From assembly GCA_025506515.1 (NCBI GenBank), contig CM046457.1, positions 37,334,231 to 37,398,230 on the forward strand: a stretch of 64,000 nucleotides of DNA, read 5' to 3'. Within the stretch, counting starts at the first letter, position 1. Each line of letters opens with the position of its first letter. A program made the position numbers and the translations under genes. This stretch comes from Flaveria trinervia. Its lineage: Eukaryota > Streptophyta > Magnoliopsida > Asterales > Asteraceae. The notes beneath the pieces are model-generated. The model did no database searches, was not told the DNA's origin, and was given only the letters and a program-made list of their open reading frames with translations. Below, one piece after another: positions 50,000 through 61,770 of this stretch.

Positions 50000-50246
50000 A
50001 ATTTACAAGTTCATATTAGTATTTCTGAAAAAAACATTACATTTGTAACATTAATACCCTCTTGTGTTGATTAGACAATTAATAATTAAAAACATAGAAT
50101 CCAACATTACTTTAAATGATGGTTAGGTGACCTTATCACATTATTAAGTTCCAAGGTAGTCAATACTTGGACAATTGCAACCTTTTTTGCAATTCTAGCC
50201 TTATGGGAGCGGTTAAACATCTTATGTTTAGTTGACTGTCAAATCC
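50000..50246. other. Non-coding stretch left of A3
   Basis: AT-rich sequence with no gene seen. It ends in AATCC (50242-50246), the A3 target duplication. Motif GGTTAGGTGACC at about 50121 recurs at about 62762 on the other side of A3. Confidence 0.4.
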
Positions 50247-51132
50247 TGTTGGACCAAAAGAACCAATGAGCCAAGATCAGAAAACCTCTAAGTCCCACAC
50301 GGTATCACAACAACTGCTGAAAGCCTCATCAGTAGTTTGACAAGTGCTGAAGACTTCAACAGCTGAAGATCAAGTGCTGAAGACCTTAACTGCTGAAGAA
50401 CCAAAGTGCTGAAGTACAACAGCTGAAGAACACAAGTGCTGAAGCTGAAAGACCAAAGTACTGAAGAACAACAGCTGAAGAGTTCACAAGTGCTGAAGAT
50501 CAACAACTGATGTACAAAGTCTGAAGACAAAGACTGAAGACATCAGCTGATGATATCTACTGAAGTCATCAGCTGATGAAACGCCTGAAGGTCAAAGTCT
50601 GAAGATCAAGTACTGAAGCCTCAGTAGTTGTCACAACTGCTGAAGAGTACTTCTTCAGTAGTTGTGATATCAGTAGTTTTATTTCTTGTTTCAGTAGTTT
50701 TGTAAAACGACTGAAGAGCTTGTTCTTCAGTCGTTGTAGTTTCAGTAGTTTTATATTTTGTACTTAACTTGCTGATATGTTCTCAGTAGTTGTGAACATT
50801 TCAGTAGTTTGTTAAGAATTAGTTATTTCTGTATTGGATCTGCCAGTTGTCACTTTCCGTGATAACAGCAGTGACTGTTGCACTCTATATAAGGAGTGAC
50901 AACCTATTGTAATCGTGAGTGAAATGAGCAATTGAATGGAATGATGATTGATTCGATTAGAAATATTCTACATCTATAAACATTCCTAGAAATCAGAAAT
51001 TCATATTCTCTCCCTATACCGTATGCGATCTAACGCTTACAATATCGTTGCTTGCTACAATTTGTCTAATTCGTGTTTGTATTCCGCTGCTTATATTCTG
51101 ATACATCAAACTTGTGATCACTGATCCTGTCA
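50247..51132 (+). repeat. A3 5' LTR
   Basis: TGTTGGACC to GATCCTGTCA. U3 has repeated CAGCTGAAGAAC, CTGAAGAC and CAGTAGTT motifs. A perfect hairpin lies at 50706-50735 (arms AACGACTGAAG and CTTCAGTCGTT, loop 8 nt). TATA box at 50886-50892. TTCCGCTGC at 51082-51090. Confidence 0.95.
50886..50892 (+). promoter_or_regulatory. TATA box of A3 5' LTR
   Basis: TATATAA in CACTCTATATAAGGAG; the 3' LTR has it at 62410-62416. Confidence 0.65.
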
Positions 51133-51134
51133 AA

Positions 51135-51146
51135 TGGTATCAGAGC
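51135..51146 (+). other. Primer binding site of A3
   Basis: TGGTATCAGAGC, two bases after the LTR; initiator tRNA-Met type. Confidence 0.9.
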
Positions 51147-51363
51147 AGGTTAATCATTGATCGATCTAATAATTGATCATTGAAACTGCTATTCAAGATC
51201 CAAGTTTGATTGAATTAGCTTTTGTTTTTGCAAGAAACGGTTATAGAGATTGAATTTTCTGTATTTCTGCTCATTCATCCTGAGATCTTTTCTTGGTTCT
51301 CATTGAGTTTGTTGTGGTTTGTCTAAAACTTTTTAAACTTGAACTAAACTTTTTGAACTGAAA

Positions 51364-54164
51364 ATGACCACTCCCTCCAATGATCCTCACAATACTGGTT
51401 CCTCAACCAAGCCTCCTATGCTGGTTAGGAATGAGTATAACATATGGCAAAGACGTATGCTCCATCACCTGTCTGTTAACAGCGCAGGGTGTTGGACATC
51501 AGTGGTACATGGTCCACACAAGCCTATGGTGAATAACCCGGAAACCATCAAATGGTTAAGAGGAGGAGCAATACAAGATGAGGAAGATATGATAAGAAGT
51601 TGCTTGAGATTGATGCAAAAGCCCATGGAATTCTGGCCATGGCTTTGCCCAATGAAATATTCTGGGCTAATGCATCATGAAACTGCCCATGACCTCTGGA
51701 TTGCTTTGAAAGAACAATTTGGAGGAACAGATGAGGTCTTGGCAAATAATAGAGAAATTCTTGCCCAACAATATGAGACATTCTCTCATAGAAAGGGTGA
51801 GACACTGACTCAACAATATGAGCGGTTTTCTTGTTTGATCTCTGAACTAAAAATGGTCAAACTTGAATACACCAATATTCAGATGAATAACAGATTTCTC
51901 AGATCACTGCCTGAGAGATGGGACACATATACTATTGCTACGCTCCAGTGCAAGTTTGGACAAACTATCTCTCACCCAACTCCATGGGAAATTGCTCACT
52001 TTTGAGAGAGAGATAGAACAGAAGAGAAAGCTGTCTTCATCTGGAAAGCTCACTGAAGACTTTATACAAGGCAACACTGCCTTGGTGGGTCATGAGTCAG
52101 AATATGCTTCATCTGAATGCCAGTATGATGAGCATATTAATTTCTCTTCGAGCACTTCTAATTCTGCATTTGTAAGTGTGATGGTCAGTTTACTGGAGGT
52201 AATAATGACAATTTATGTTTCATTATGGATGATCTCAAGGGATTGCTGATGATGACTTAGAAGAGATGGATATTTTGAGCCAAATGGCCTTGATAAATAT
52301 CAGATCTCAGAAGTTCTACAAAAGAACTGGAAGAAAATTCCCAGGACTCTCTGGCAAAACCAAAGTTGGTTTTGACAAGAGCAAGTTGAGGTGTCACAAA
52401 TGCCAACGGCTTGGACACTTTGCAAGAGAGTGTAGATCAACTGGATCAAACTCTACTGCACCCTTTGTGACTTTTCCTGGCAACAGTCAACAAAACAGAG
52501 GGCAACATCCTGTCACATCTAGTCATCATCCTCAACAACAATCTCCGGCATATTTGTTCCTCAGGGTCAAATGCCTTATCAGTACCCTTGTTATTACATG
52601 CCACAGTCAAGTCAAGTTCAAGTTCCTATGACACCACAACCTCATGCATTACCAGAACCTCAGCCTTCCCTATCTCATCAACAACCTTCATCTCAACAAC
52701 ACAGCTTCTTCACCCCAGGAGTTGTTGACTGGAGCAGTTTACCAGATGACTTGTCTGGTCATGATCAACTGTTCTCAGGTGCTGGTCAACATGGTGGTGA
52801 CAGTCCCTTTGGGAATCTAGCTCTTATGGCTTTGGAGTCTGCTGATACTTCATCTTCCAATGCCTCTACACCTCAGGTATCACAGGTATCTCTGAGGCAA
52901 AAGCCAAATTATGTTCTGAACAATGCATAGCAGCATTTGCTTCCATTAGAGAAGCAAATGTAGCTTTAATTAATAAGAACATTGAGCTAGAACAAGTAAT
53001 TTCCAAAAACAAAGCTGAGTTTGAGTTTGTGCTCAAAGATAAAAATGATGAGGTTTATAAACTGAATTGCAAAATAATTGATGATAAGGCTAGAGAAGAT
53101 GTACTTTTAGAGAAGTACAAAGATCTCAAAGAAACCCTTGCAGTTACCCAGGTCGAGTGTGATAGATGGGTACAATCATGCAAAGGTTTTGAAATGCTTC
53201 TTAGTAAGCAATCTGCTTCAAATGTGAAGTTTGGAATTGGTTACAATCACACTGCTCCACCTACAGATTTTACCCCAAGAGCAGAGGTAGAATCTGATGG
53301 TGAGAGTGATAACCAATCCATCAAGTCATGTGATCTACCTTCTGATACAGCACAATCAGAAGTAGCAGTCAGTATCAAGTCCTCTTTGAACCTATCAGCT
53401 GATGTTGATGGTCCAAATGCTGACATTCACATGATCAATAAGTTGATCAACTCAGGAGTCATCCTGAAGGTCCTGAAAGGACTGGAGAGCAGGATTCAAC
53501 TCCTGAAGTTCAAACTTCAACTGCTGTCAGTACTGAAGAGAAGAAAACTGGCAGTAGAAAGAGTTTGAAGACTACTAAAGATGCTGTCAAGAAAGCAACC
53601 AATGCTTCCAAAGCATTGAAGAACAACCTAAGATGAAGAAGAAAACCATGTGAAGTATGTGGTTTGTTCAATCATCTTACAGATGATTGTTGGTACAAAA
53701 GAGGTTCCAAACTCAAACAAAAGGAAGAAATTAATGAGAAAATGGTAAAAATGAAAACGGAGTTTGAGACCACATTTGTATCAGCAACATCAAATCCTGT
53801 AACCCTTAAGTCCTTAAAGCAATCCAAAAAGGAAGGAGTTAAACAGGTGACAGCTGAGGGTGCTCAAAGAAGAAGGTGCAACATAGGACCTTATCTAACT
53901 CCACTAGCAATGTGTCTGATGAGCTGAAAGCTTTATCACAAAATCAGACACAGCTGGTGATGATGGTACAACATCTGTTGGGTAGAGTTAACCAACTAGA
54001 TTCTCCTATGTTGAAACCACAGAAAAGGAGGTCTAAGCCAAAGGACTCCTCTTCTGCACCATCTTCTTCCTCAAGCTGTTGTTACAAATAAACATGCTAG
54101 TTTACCATCTATTGATGAGACCAGGCCCAAAACCAAAAAGGTTTGGGTCTCTAAAACTAACTGA
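51364..54164 (+). pseudogene. Family A gag (A3 copy), frameshifted
   Basis: Starts MTTPSNDPHN at 51364, 229 bp after the primer site begins. N-terminal Gag regions as in A1; 51663-51900 holds ETAHDLWIALKEQFGG and YETFSHRKGE. A CCHC zinc knuckle lies at about 52392-52433 (CHKCQRLGHFAREC), then a Q/P-rich stretch (52571-52720), a coiled-coil-like part (53029-53190; NDEVYKLNCKI) and a second CxxC remnant near 53650 (KPCEVCGLFNHLTDDCW split by a shift), which looks like a second zinc knuckle. Breaks occur at about 51590, 51655, 51940, 52180, 52250, 52550, 52890, 53450 and 53870, mostly one-base. It ends at TGA 54162-54164, in frame with pol. Confidence 0.85.
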
Positions 54165-57100
54165 TTGTTTATTATTGCAGGGTTCTTCAACATGCCAAAT
54201 AGCATCTGGTATGTAGACAGTGGGGGATCCATGCACATGACTGGGAACATCTCTCTTCTTCATGACTACTCTCAAGGAAAGAAGGGATTTGTCTCTTTTG
54301 GCAATGATGCTAGGGGTTACATCATCGGTAAGGGCTTTGTCTCCAATGGAGAAATCAAATTTGATGATGTTAATCATGTGGAAAATCTCAAGTACAACCT
54401 CTTGAGTGTCAGTCAAATGTGTGATAAAGGCCATGTTGCCCTTTTCACAAGTCAAAACTGTAGGATTCTGTCATCCAAAGTTTTGCCCTTGATTGACAAG
54501 GTGTTGGATGATCACACTCTCCTGAAAGCCAACAGGACAGGAAGAGTGTATGCCTTAGATCTCTCTAAGAAGATAGATCTCAAAGGTAATCCTTGCCTAT
54601 TTTCCAAAGCCTCTTTTCAAGAATCTAAACTATGGCACAGGAGGCTTGGTCATGTTAATCTCAAAAACATGAATCAGCTTAGCCACAATAGTTTAGTCAG
54701 AGGCTTACCAATAAAGGAGTTCCACTGTGATGAAACTGCACTGCTTGTTTAAAAGGAAACAGCACAAGGTCTCATTTCCTCCTATTGAAGTGTCCAAGTC
54801 CACTGCCTGCTTGCAATTACTGCATATGGATCTATTTGGTCCTGTGAGAGTAATGAGCATGGCAAAGAAGAAATACTGTCTGGTAATTGTGGATGATTAC
54901 TCCAGATTTGTATGGACTTTCTTTCTACATTCAAAGGATGAGGCTGCTCAGAAGATTATCCACTTTGTGCTGTACATTGAGAAGCAGTATTCCCTTCCAG
55001 TCAAGTGTATTAGGAGTGATAATGGAACTGAGTTCAGAAATCATACACTTGATGACTTCTATCTCTCAAAGGGAATCAAAAGGCAGTTCAGCATTCCAAG
55101 GACTCCGGAACAAAATGGAGTAGTGGAGAGAAAGAACAGGACCCTCATTGAAGCTGCAAGGTCCATGCTGGCTGACTCAGGTTTGCCATTGACCTTTGGG
55201 CCGAAGCTGTCAACACAGCTTGTTATGTGCAAAATAGAGTTTTAGTAAATCAGAGGTTGATGAAGACTCCATATGAAGTTCTCCATCATTTGGCTCCACT
55301 GATTTCATTTTTCAAAGCATTTGGGTGTCCCTGTTTTATTCTCAACACAAAGGATCAACTCCACAAATTTGATCCTAAGGTGGATGCAGGATACTTTGTT
55401 GGTTATTCATCTACTTGCAAAGCATACAGAGTCTTCAACTGCAGAACAAAGATGGTTGAAGAAACTCTACATGTTAAGTTTAATGAATCTCCAAAGGACA
55501 AGATTCCACAAAGTCCTGTGGAGTTATTTGATCTGGACATACTGCAATATGTTCCTTATCAAACTCCTGCTGTTGCTCCTGTCAACAGTTCACCACCTGG
55601 TGGTACTGCTGATGATGATGATGATTGCAGTACTCACCTCTTCAGGTTTAGTGATCAGCTGCCTGATTCAACTAGACCTGATGTTCCTGTAGCGCCAGTA
55701 GCACCATCCACAACAAATGCTGATGAGATTTCTTCGAATTCAACTTCCTTTGAATTACCATCCACTGATTGGTTTCAAGGAAATGATTCACCATCACCAT
55801 CTGTTGCTGCTGAACCGGCTACAAACACTTGCACAGATCTCATTGTGTATCAAGATCTGAAGAATCACCCCATGTCTCAAATCATTGGTGATATCACTGC
55901 TGGAGTATCAACAAGAAGTCAATTGTCAAATTTCTGCTTCTATGCTCTCTTCATCAGTCAGCAAGAGCCAAAGAATTATCACATTGCTTTAAAGGACAAT
56001 GGATGGGTTGATGCCATGCAGCTTGAGCTTCTTCAGTTCAAGAAACAGCAAGTGTGGGAACTGGTTCCTCTACCTCCAGGTAAGTGTGCAATAGGCACTA
56101 AATGGGTGTTTAGGAACAAAACTGATGAAAATGGGCTTATTGTTAAGAACAAGGCCAGACTGGTTGTTCAGGGGTTTGCACAAGAAGAAGGTATTGATTA
56201 TGATGAAACCTTTGCCCCTGTAGCCAGACTGGAAGCAATTCGATTGTTTTTAGCTTATGCTGCTTATCAAAAACTTAAAGTCTTTCAAATGGATGTCAAA
56301 AGTGCATTTTTGTATGGAAAAGTTAAAGAAGAGGTTATGTATGTCAACCTCCAGGCTTTGAGGACAACAAACATCCTAATTGGTGTATAAGCTTGATAAA
56401 GCTCTTTATGGGTTAAAACAAGCTCCCAGAGCCTGGTATGAGACATTATCAAACTTTCTTCTGGAAACAATTTCACTAGAGGCTCCATAGACAAGACTTT
56501 ATTTATTAAGAAAGCTGGGCAGCATAATCTACTTGTTCAAATTTATGTAGATGATATCATTTTTGCATCCTCTGATCCAAAGTTGTGTGATGCCTTTACA
56601 AAGTTGATGCAACAGAAGTTTGAAATGAGTGCCATGGGAGAATTACAGTTCTTTCTGGGGTTGCAAATCAAACAAAAGGCTGATGGAATTTTTATTCATC
56701 AATCCAAATATACAAAAGATCTTTTGCAAAAGTTTGATTTACAAAACTGTAAGCCCTGTTCTACTCCCATGAGCAGCACCACACAACTGGACTCAGATCA
56801 GAAAGGTAAAGTGGTTGATGAAACACTTTACAGATGTATGATTGGGTCCTTGATGTATTTAACAGCTTCTAGACCAGATATTATGTTTGCTACATGTGTT
56901 TGTGCTAGATTTCAGGCTGCACCTAAAGAGTCTCATCTGATTGCAGTCAAGAGGATCTTTAGATATCTGCAAGGCACTCCATCTCTAGGTTTATGGTATT
57001 CTACCAGACATTCTGGTAAATTAGTTGCTTTTTCTGACAGTGACTATGCAGGGTGTAAGTTGACCAGGAAATCAACTTCTGGTGGATGTCAATTCCTAGG

Positions 57101-57488
57101 CAACTGCTTGATTTCTTGGCAGAGCAAGAAACAGACCTCAGTTGCTACATCCACTGCGGAAGCAGAGTACATTGCTGCTGCAAGCTGTACATCTCAGGTA
57201 CTCTGGCTTCAAAACCAACTTTTGGATTATGGCATTACAGAGACTAAGACTCCATTGTTAATGGATAGTGCTTCAGCTCTTTGCATTGTCAAAAATCCAG
57301 TCCAGCACTCTAGGACCAAACATATAGAGATCAGACATCATTTTATAAGGGATTGTTTTGAAAAAGGTCTGATTGATCCTAAGTTTGTGCCCAGTGCTGA
57401 TGAGCTTGCAGACATTTTTACTAAGCCTTTGGATAGTTCAACTTTCCAAAACCTGGTGTTAAGGCTTGGTATGCTGCAGCTAGAATAG
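54165..57488 (+). pseudogene. Family A pol (A3 copy), nearly intact
   Basis: Copia polyprotein. Protease: DSGG with D at 54216. Pre-integrase: WHRRLGH (about 54633). Integrase: D of MDLFGP at 54829, D of RSDNGTEF at 55018, E of VVERK at 55126; the last two are 35 residues apart, the DD35E spacing. Reverse transcriptase: GTKWVFRNK (about 56095), QMDVKSAFLYG (about 56290), YVDD at 56544-56555. RNase H: DSDYAG, STAEAEYIAA, KTKHIEIRHHF-type region (about 57310). TAG at 57486-57488. Frame breaks: near 54740 and 54755 (one base each in short runs), 55195 (TTTT to TTT), 56335 (TTT to TT) and near 56360-56480. Because nearly all are homopolymer length changes, the gene may be intact in the real genome. 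Confidence 0.9.
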
Positions 57489-58243
57489 GTGACAACTACT
57501 GATGATCTCAGTAATTCATATTGATGATCATGAGTGCCTGTCACATATAAGTACTGATGAGCTCTTTTAACCTCAGTAGTTTTTATAACTACTGAAGGCT
57601 AAAGTTCTCACAAGTACTGAAGTACTTCATCTGCTCTAAACTACTGAAGTAGTTACAACTACTGATGCAGTCATAACTACTGAAATCAGTAAAAACAGAT
57701 AAGTACTGATGTCCTATGAAACAACTGAAATCAGCCATAAAGACTGATGAATGTGTTGAGGATAGTTTGAAACAGCTGAAAAGCTAAGAATTGACGAAAA
57801 CAGCTGAAGAGAACTTTCCCTTCAGTCGTTTGTACCACTGCTGTTTCATTTTAAACAACTGAAGCAAAACCACGTCTTCAGCAGTTTTATAACTACTGAT
57901 GACCAATACCAAGTCTTCAGTTGTTTACAACAGCTGATGACAAAACCACTGTCTTCAGTAGTTTCATAACTACTGATGACAAACACCATGTCCTCAGTTG
58001 TTTCAATCACTGAAGTCAAAACCACGGTCTTCAGTAGTTTTCTAAACTACTGATGCCTAACACCGCGACTTCAGCTGTTTCAACGTCTGAAAGGATAATA
58101 CCATGTCAACGGTCGTTTAAAACTACTGATGACTAACACCACATCCTTCAGTCGTTTCCTCACCCGTACCCTATAAATACCCTTAACCTGAGCTCTCCAT
58201 GCTTCATCTTCTTCAAACCTAACGTTCCTCTCCAAACACTTCC
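57489..58243 (+). promoter_or_regulatory. A3 pol-ORF3 spacer with palindromes and TATA-like box
   Basis: No gene. Filled with CAGTAGTT, AACTACTGATG and CAGTCGTT motifs; an exact hairpin is at 57574-57594 (CAGTAGTT, 5-nt loop, AACTACTG). TATAAATA at 58172-58179 is followed by a C/T-rich leader (CTTCATCTTCTTCAAACC, 58203 on) and the ORF3 ATG 65 bp after the TATA end. The layout mirrors the LTR (palindromes, TATA, transcribed leader). Internal promoter inferred. Confidence 0.6.
58172..58179 (+). promoter_or_regulatory. TATA-like box for A3 ORF3
   Basis: TATAAATA in ACCCTATAAATACCC; A1 has TATATATAT at the same place. Spacing to the ATG suits a short 5' leader of about 40 nt. Confidence 0.5.
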
Positions 58244-61200
58244 ATGGCGTCTATGCAAATTAAACCGCGACACAACTGTGTTGCCTACCTCACAAAATCG
58301 CCGATCTGGACTAAGTTCGATACTGCTATCGATCTTATGGTTCAGTCCCCATACAACAAGGCATTCCTTCTGAACCCCGTTTTACATGCCGAATCCTTGA
58401 ACCAATTTTGGATGAACTTACTGTTACAACTGAGGAGAGCAACACACAATCCCTCCGGTCAGTCGTCAACAACAAAGAAGTAGTGATTACTCCTGCAACA
58501 ATCCGTAAAATTCTTCAACTGAGTGATGCTACCTCTCCTGCTGGATATCCGAAGGGCACCATAGATCTATCATTTGCTCAGCATGGATATCAAGGTGATC
58601 TCAGTGCCACCACCATCATGAAGAAACACTTTAATGACGCTGAGCGCCTGATCTTTCATATGGTCAATGTATGTTTGGCCCCTAAGACATCGTCTTGGGA
58701 TCAAATGTCCACCAAATGGCAGCAGGTAATGTATTCTATCCTTGAGCAACAACCACTGAATTTTTCAGAATTAATATTTTCAGAGCTCAAAGATATGGCT
58801 CAAAAACTAACTGCCAACCGTTGGATACTCTATCCACGGTTCATAATGGCCATTATAATAGACCAGCTTAATGCTGAGGGACTTGTTGGCTTGGGAGTCC
58901 CTGCTACGGCTGTTTTGCCAGAAGTATACTCCCGGCACAACTCTGACCGGACACTCAAACTGGCTGCCAAGCTGCGAAAACCCACGCAGCTGGAACCCAC
59001 AGCCACCACCTCCAAATCCAATGTCCCCACCAACCCACCAAAAAGAAACCCAAAATGGCTACTCAGGGAATTGAGTCCCCTGAGGATGCTCCTGCACACA
59101 AACGCAGGATATATCCACTAGTCCAAACCCCCTAGTGGATACAATGACTCCTCCAGCCACAGCCGCTCAGGCTTCCTCTCAACAGGAGCCTGCAGCAACC
59201 CAAGGGGCACCTACTTATCTGGGATCTTCCTCACTTGAGGAGATTGCCATTGAAGAGCACCATCCACCCCAGGTGCACACTGCTTCTAACCCTGTACCCC
59301 AAACAACCGCCCCTCACAGCCCAACTTTAATAGTTGCACAAGTGCTGACTCAATTGCACTCCTCACCCCCTCCCCAGAAACCACTTTACTGGGAATACCT
59401 CTACAATTGAGGGGGAGGAACACAGTGCACTTGAGAACCCACAGCACAGGGGTTTCCCAATTCTATCTCCTGGTGTAGAGAAGGAGCTTAGAATATCTAG
59501 TGAGGCTGCCACCTCCTCTGACTCAGCACATGACCAGAGTGAGGCTGGTAACATTGCTAAGACCTCCCTAGAGGCAACAGCTGATGATGGACATTGTCCT
59601 GAGGCTGGAAGTCCCCAGTACCAAGCACAGGGGCACATGCACCAACTGGTCTACACCCAGTGCATGTAAATCCTGCTCTAAGCAGGAGGTCAGGTGATTC
59701 AGTATCAACTGATGATGACCTGAGCTTCTTCTTCGATGTAGTTGCTCAAAACACCATTCTAGAGGATGAGGTTAGCAGACTCAAAGAGCTGCTGGCCAAG
59801 ATGTCTCAGGATGCAAGTCCATCTGCCACCATCATACACCCACAGATGGCACCTTCCCTTGAAGGTTTCCCAAACACAGAGCCACCCCAAAATCAACCAC
59901 CCGCCTCTGCTTCAGGCCCTACTTCTCAGGAACAGAACCTCCTGAGCAAATAGGTGCTATCCTCCAAAATTCCCTCCCTCTCATCACCCCCATAATCACT
60001 GATATAGTGATCAAAGCCCTTGATGAGAGGCTTTCCTCAACATTACAGCCCCTGGTTGATGCTGCTGTCCACAAGACTCTTTCTGCGGTACCAACCCCTT
60101 CCTCCAATGCAACCAAAAAGGGGGAGGGTACTGCAGTGAAAGATAGAAAGAGGAAAGAGATCTGAGGAAGAGAGAGGAACAGAAAAGCAACCTCTGCTCA
60201 CGTACAAGCGAAAGAGAAGTGCTGATGATCATACTGCTGAAGAAAAATCCTTGGAGGAGCTGGTCAAAGAAGCTGACACCACACACAGCCGCTCCATGGA
60301 TAAAATAATTGAACAACTATTCAGGCAGGGGTTTGACACAGCCACACTGGATAGTGAGATCAGAAGGTTAGAGTACAAGAGATACAAACCCGATGGGCAG
60401 GGTACGATGCTCTTGAGAAAGAGAGGTTGGAAATAATGATCCGCTTTATTGCAAAATACTTGGGAAGATCATTAATGGAGATCCGCGCATGGTCCAGGGA
60501 CAGCATTCTGGCTATAGCCACCAGAATCTGTCTGTCTGAGCAATTCAACAAAGGGATCATTGTGGAAGCCCTTGATGAGGCTGGGGCTGGCAAAAGGTTA
60601 GAGATGGCTAAACTTACAAAAGCAAAATTAACTACAAGGATGCTAGATCAACCTTCCCTTCCACCCACTCAAACAGATCCTATCCCTCAAATCTCCCAAC
60701 CAACCTCTAAGCCAAAATCCAAACATCCCTCTCTTCAAAACCAATCCCTTCACCAACCCAACCATCATCCAGTGATGTACCGTAGAAGGAGAAGGGTGCT
60801 GAGGATGGAAGAAGAAGCAGAAGAAGAGGATGAAGATGATAGTCTGCCACTCTCTGCTGTTCTGAAGCTACCAAAACCCCAGAGTCAATCCATGATCACA
60901 CCTGACTCTCAAAGGGAAATGGTCAGAGTCAAGATAGAAGAAGAAGAACAGCAGAAACAGCACGATGAGCAACTGTTGAAGATGGTTGACAAGGAATTTC
61001 CTCAGTCATCATCTATTCAAGCCATGAAAGGGCATGCTCAAAGGCTGTACACTCTCAGACACACCTTTCAGTATCAGAAGGAGAGAGTGAGAGTATGGCC
61101 AGACCCCAGGGTGAGTTCTAGAATCCATAAAAGAACTATCCCACACAGATACAACGGCCAAGTACGAAAAACAATAGAATCTACCATCATGTTGGCCGTT

Positions 61201-61734
61201 GTAGTCTCACCTTGGGAAATCATTGATGAATTCAAGAAAGCTCACCAAGCAAAGAAGACACCTCAAGCCTTACTAGAAAACAAGATGATTAAGAAGGGGT
61301 TGTTATACAAAAAGCTTGAAGACATCCAAAAGAATGAGCTCCAGTTACTCCTTGAAGGCAACATCCTGATGAATTTGTATACAGGGAGGTAACTACGGTG
61401 GAGCTGAAAAATGGCAGGACCATGAAGTACTTATCAGAGTACTATGGTCCAGAGTTCTTCTTCGAAGGAGGAGCTGAAGAACTCTCTCAAGAGGAACAAA
61501 TTGTTCTCCTTGAGGCCTATGTCGTGAGTCATACAGACTCATTATGGGGAAGTGAATCTCATGAATGGGATAACAACTCTGTGTCCAGTTCCCCAAAACA
61601 GAGTTCCCATTCATACTCTGCCAAACAAATATTTGAGGTTCTTCCCAGGCCGGAGCGTACATGGGTCATCTTCTCTACTGATCAAGAAGGAAAAAACCAA
61701 CATTTTTGCCATCAATAAGTGGGAGTATAAATAA
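58244..61734 (+). pseudogene. Family A ORF3 (A3 copy), frameshifted
   Basis: Starts MASMQIKPRHN at 58244. A one-base loss near 58413 shifts to the frame 58408-59121, which holds the shared blocks: TPATIRKIL, HGYQGDLS (about 58585), SSWDQMS (about 58693), YPRFIMAII (about 58828). A low-complexity S/T/P-rich middle follows (59135-59950), then a K/E-rich part with basic clusters, and a long frame at 60427-61392 (GRSLMEIRAW; RRRRRVLRMEEE; acidic run; Q/K-rich). The end is NKWEYK at 61734, 36 bp before the LTR. No signal peptide or hydrophobic helix is visible, unlike an envelope protein. Basic clusters could be nuclear signals. Function unknown. Confidence 0.8.
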
Positions 61735-61758
61735 GTTAGAGGTTTTGGCTGCATTGGT

Positions 61759-61770
61759 TCAGGGGGAGTT
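61759..61770 (+). other. Polypurine tract of A3
   Basis: TCAGGGGGAGTT directly before the 3' LTR. Confidence 0.8.

Noticed and set aside
58244..61734. Calling ORF3 an envelope gene
   Set aside because: The label is customary for Sirevirus ORF3, but no signal peptide, membrane helix or cysteine pattern of an envelope protein is visible.
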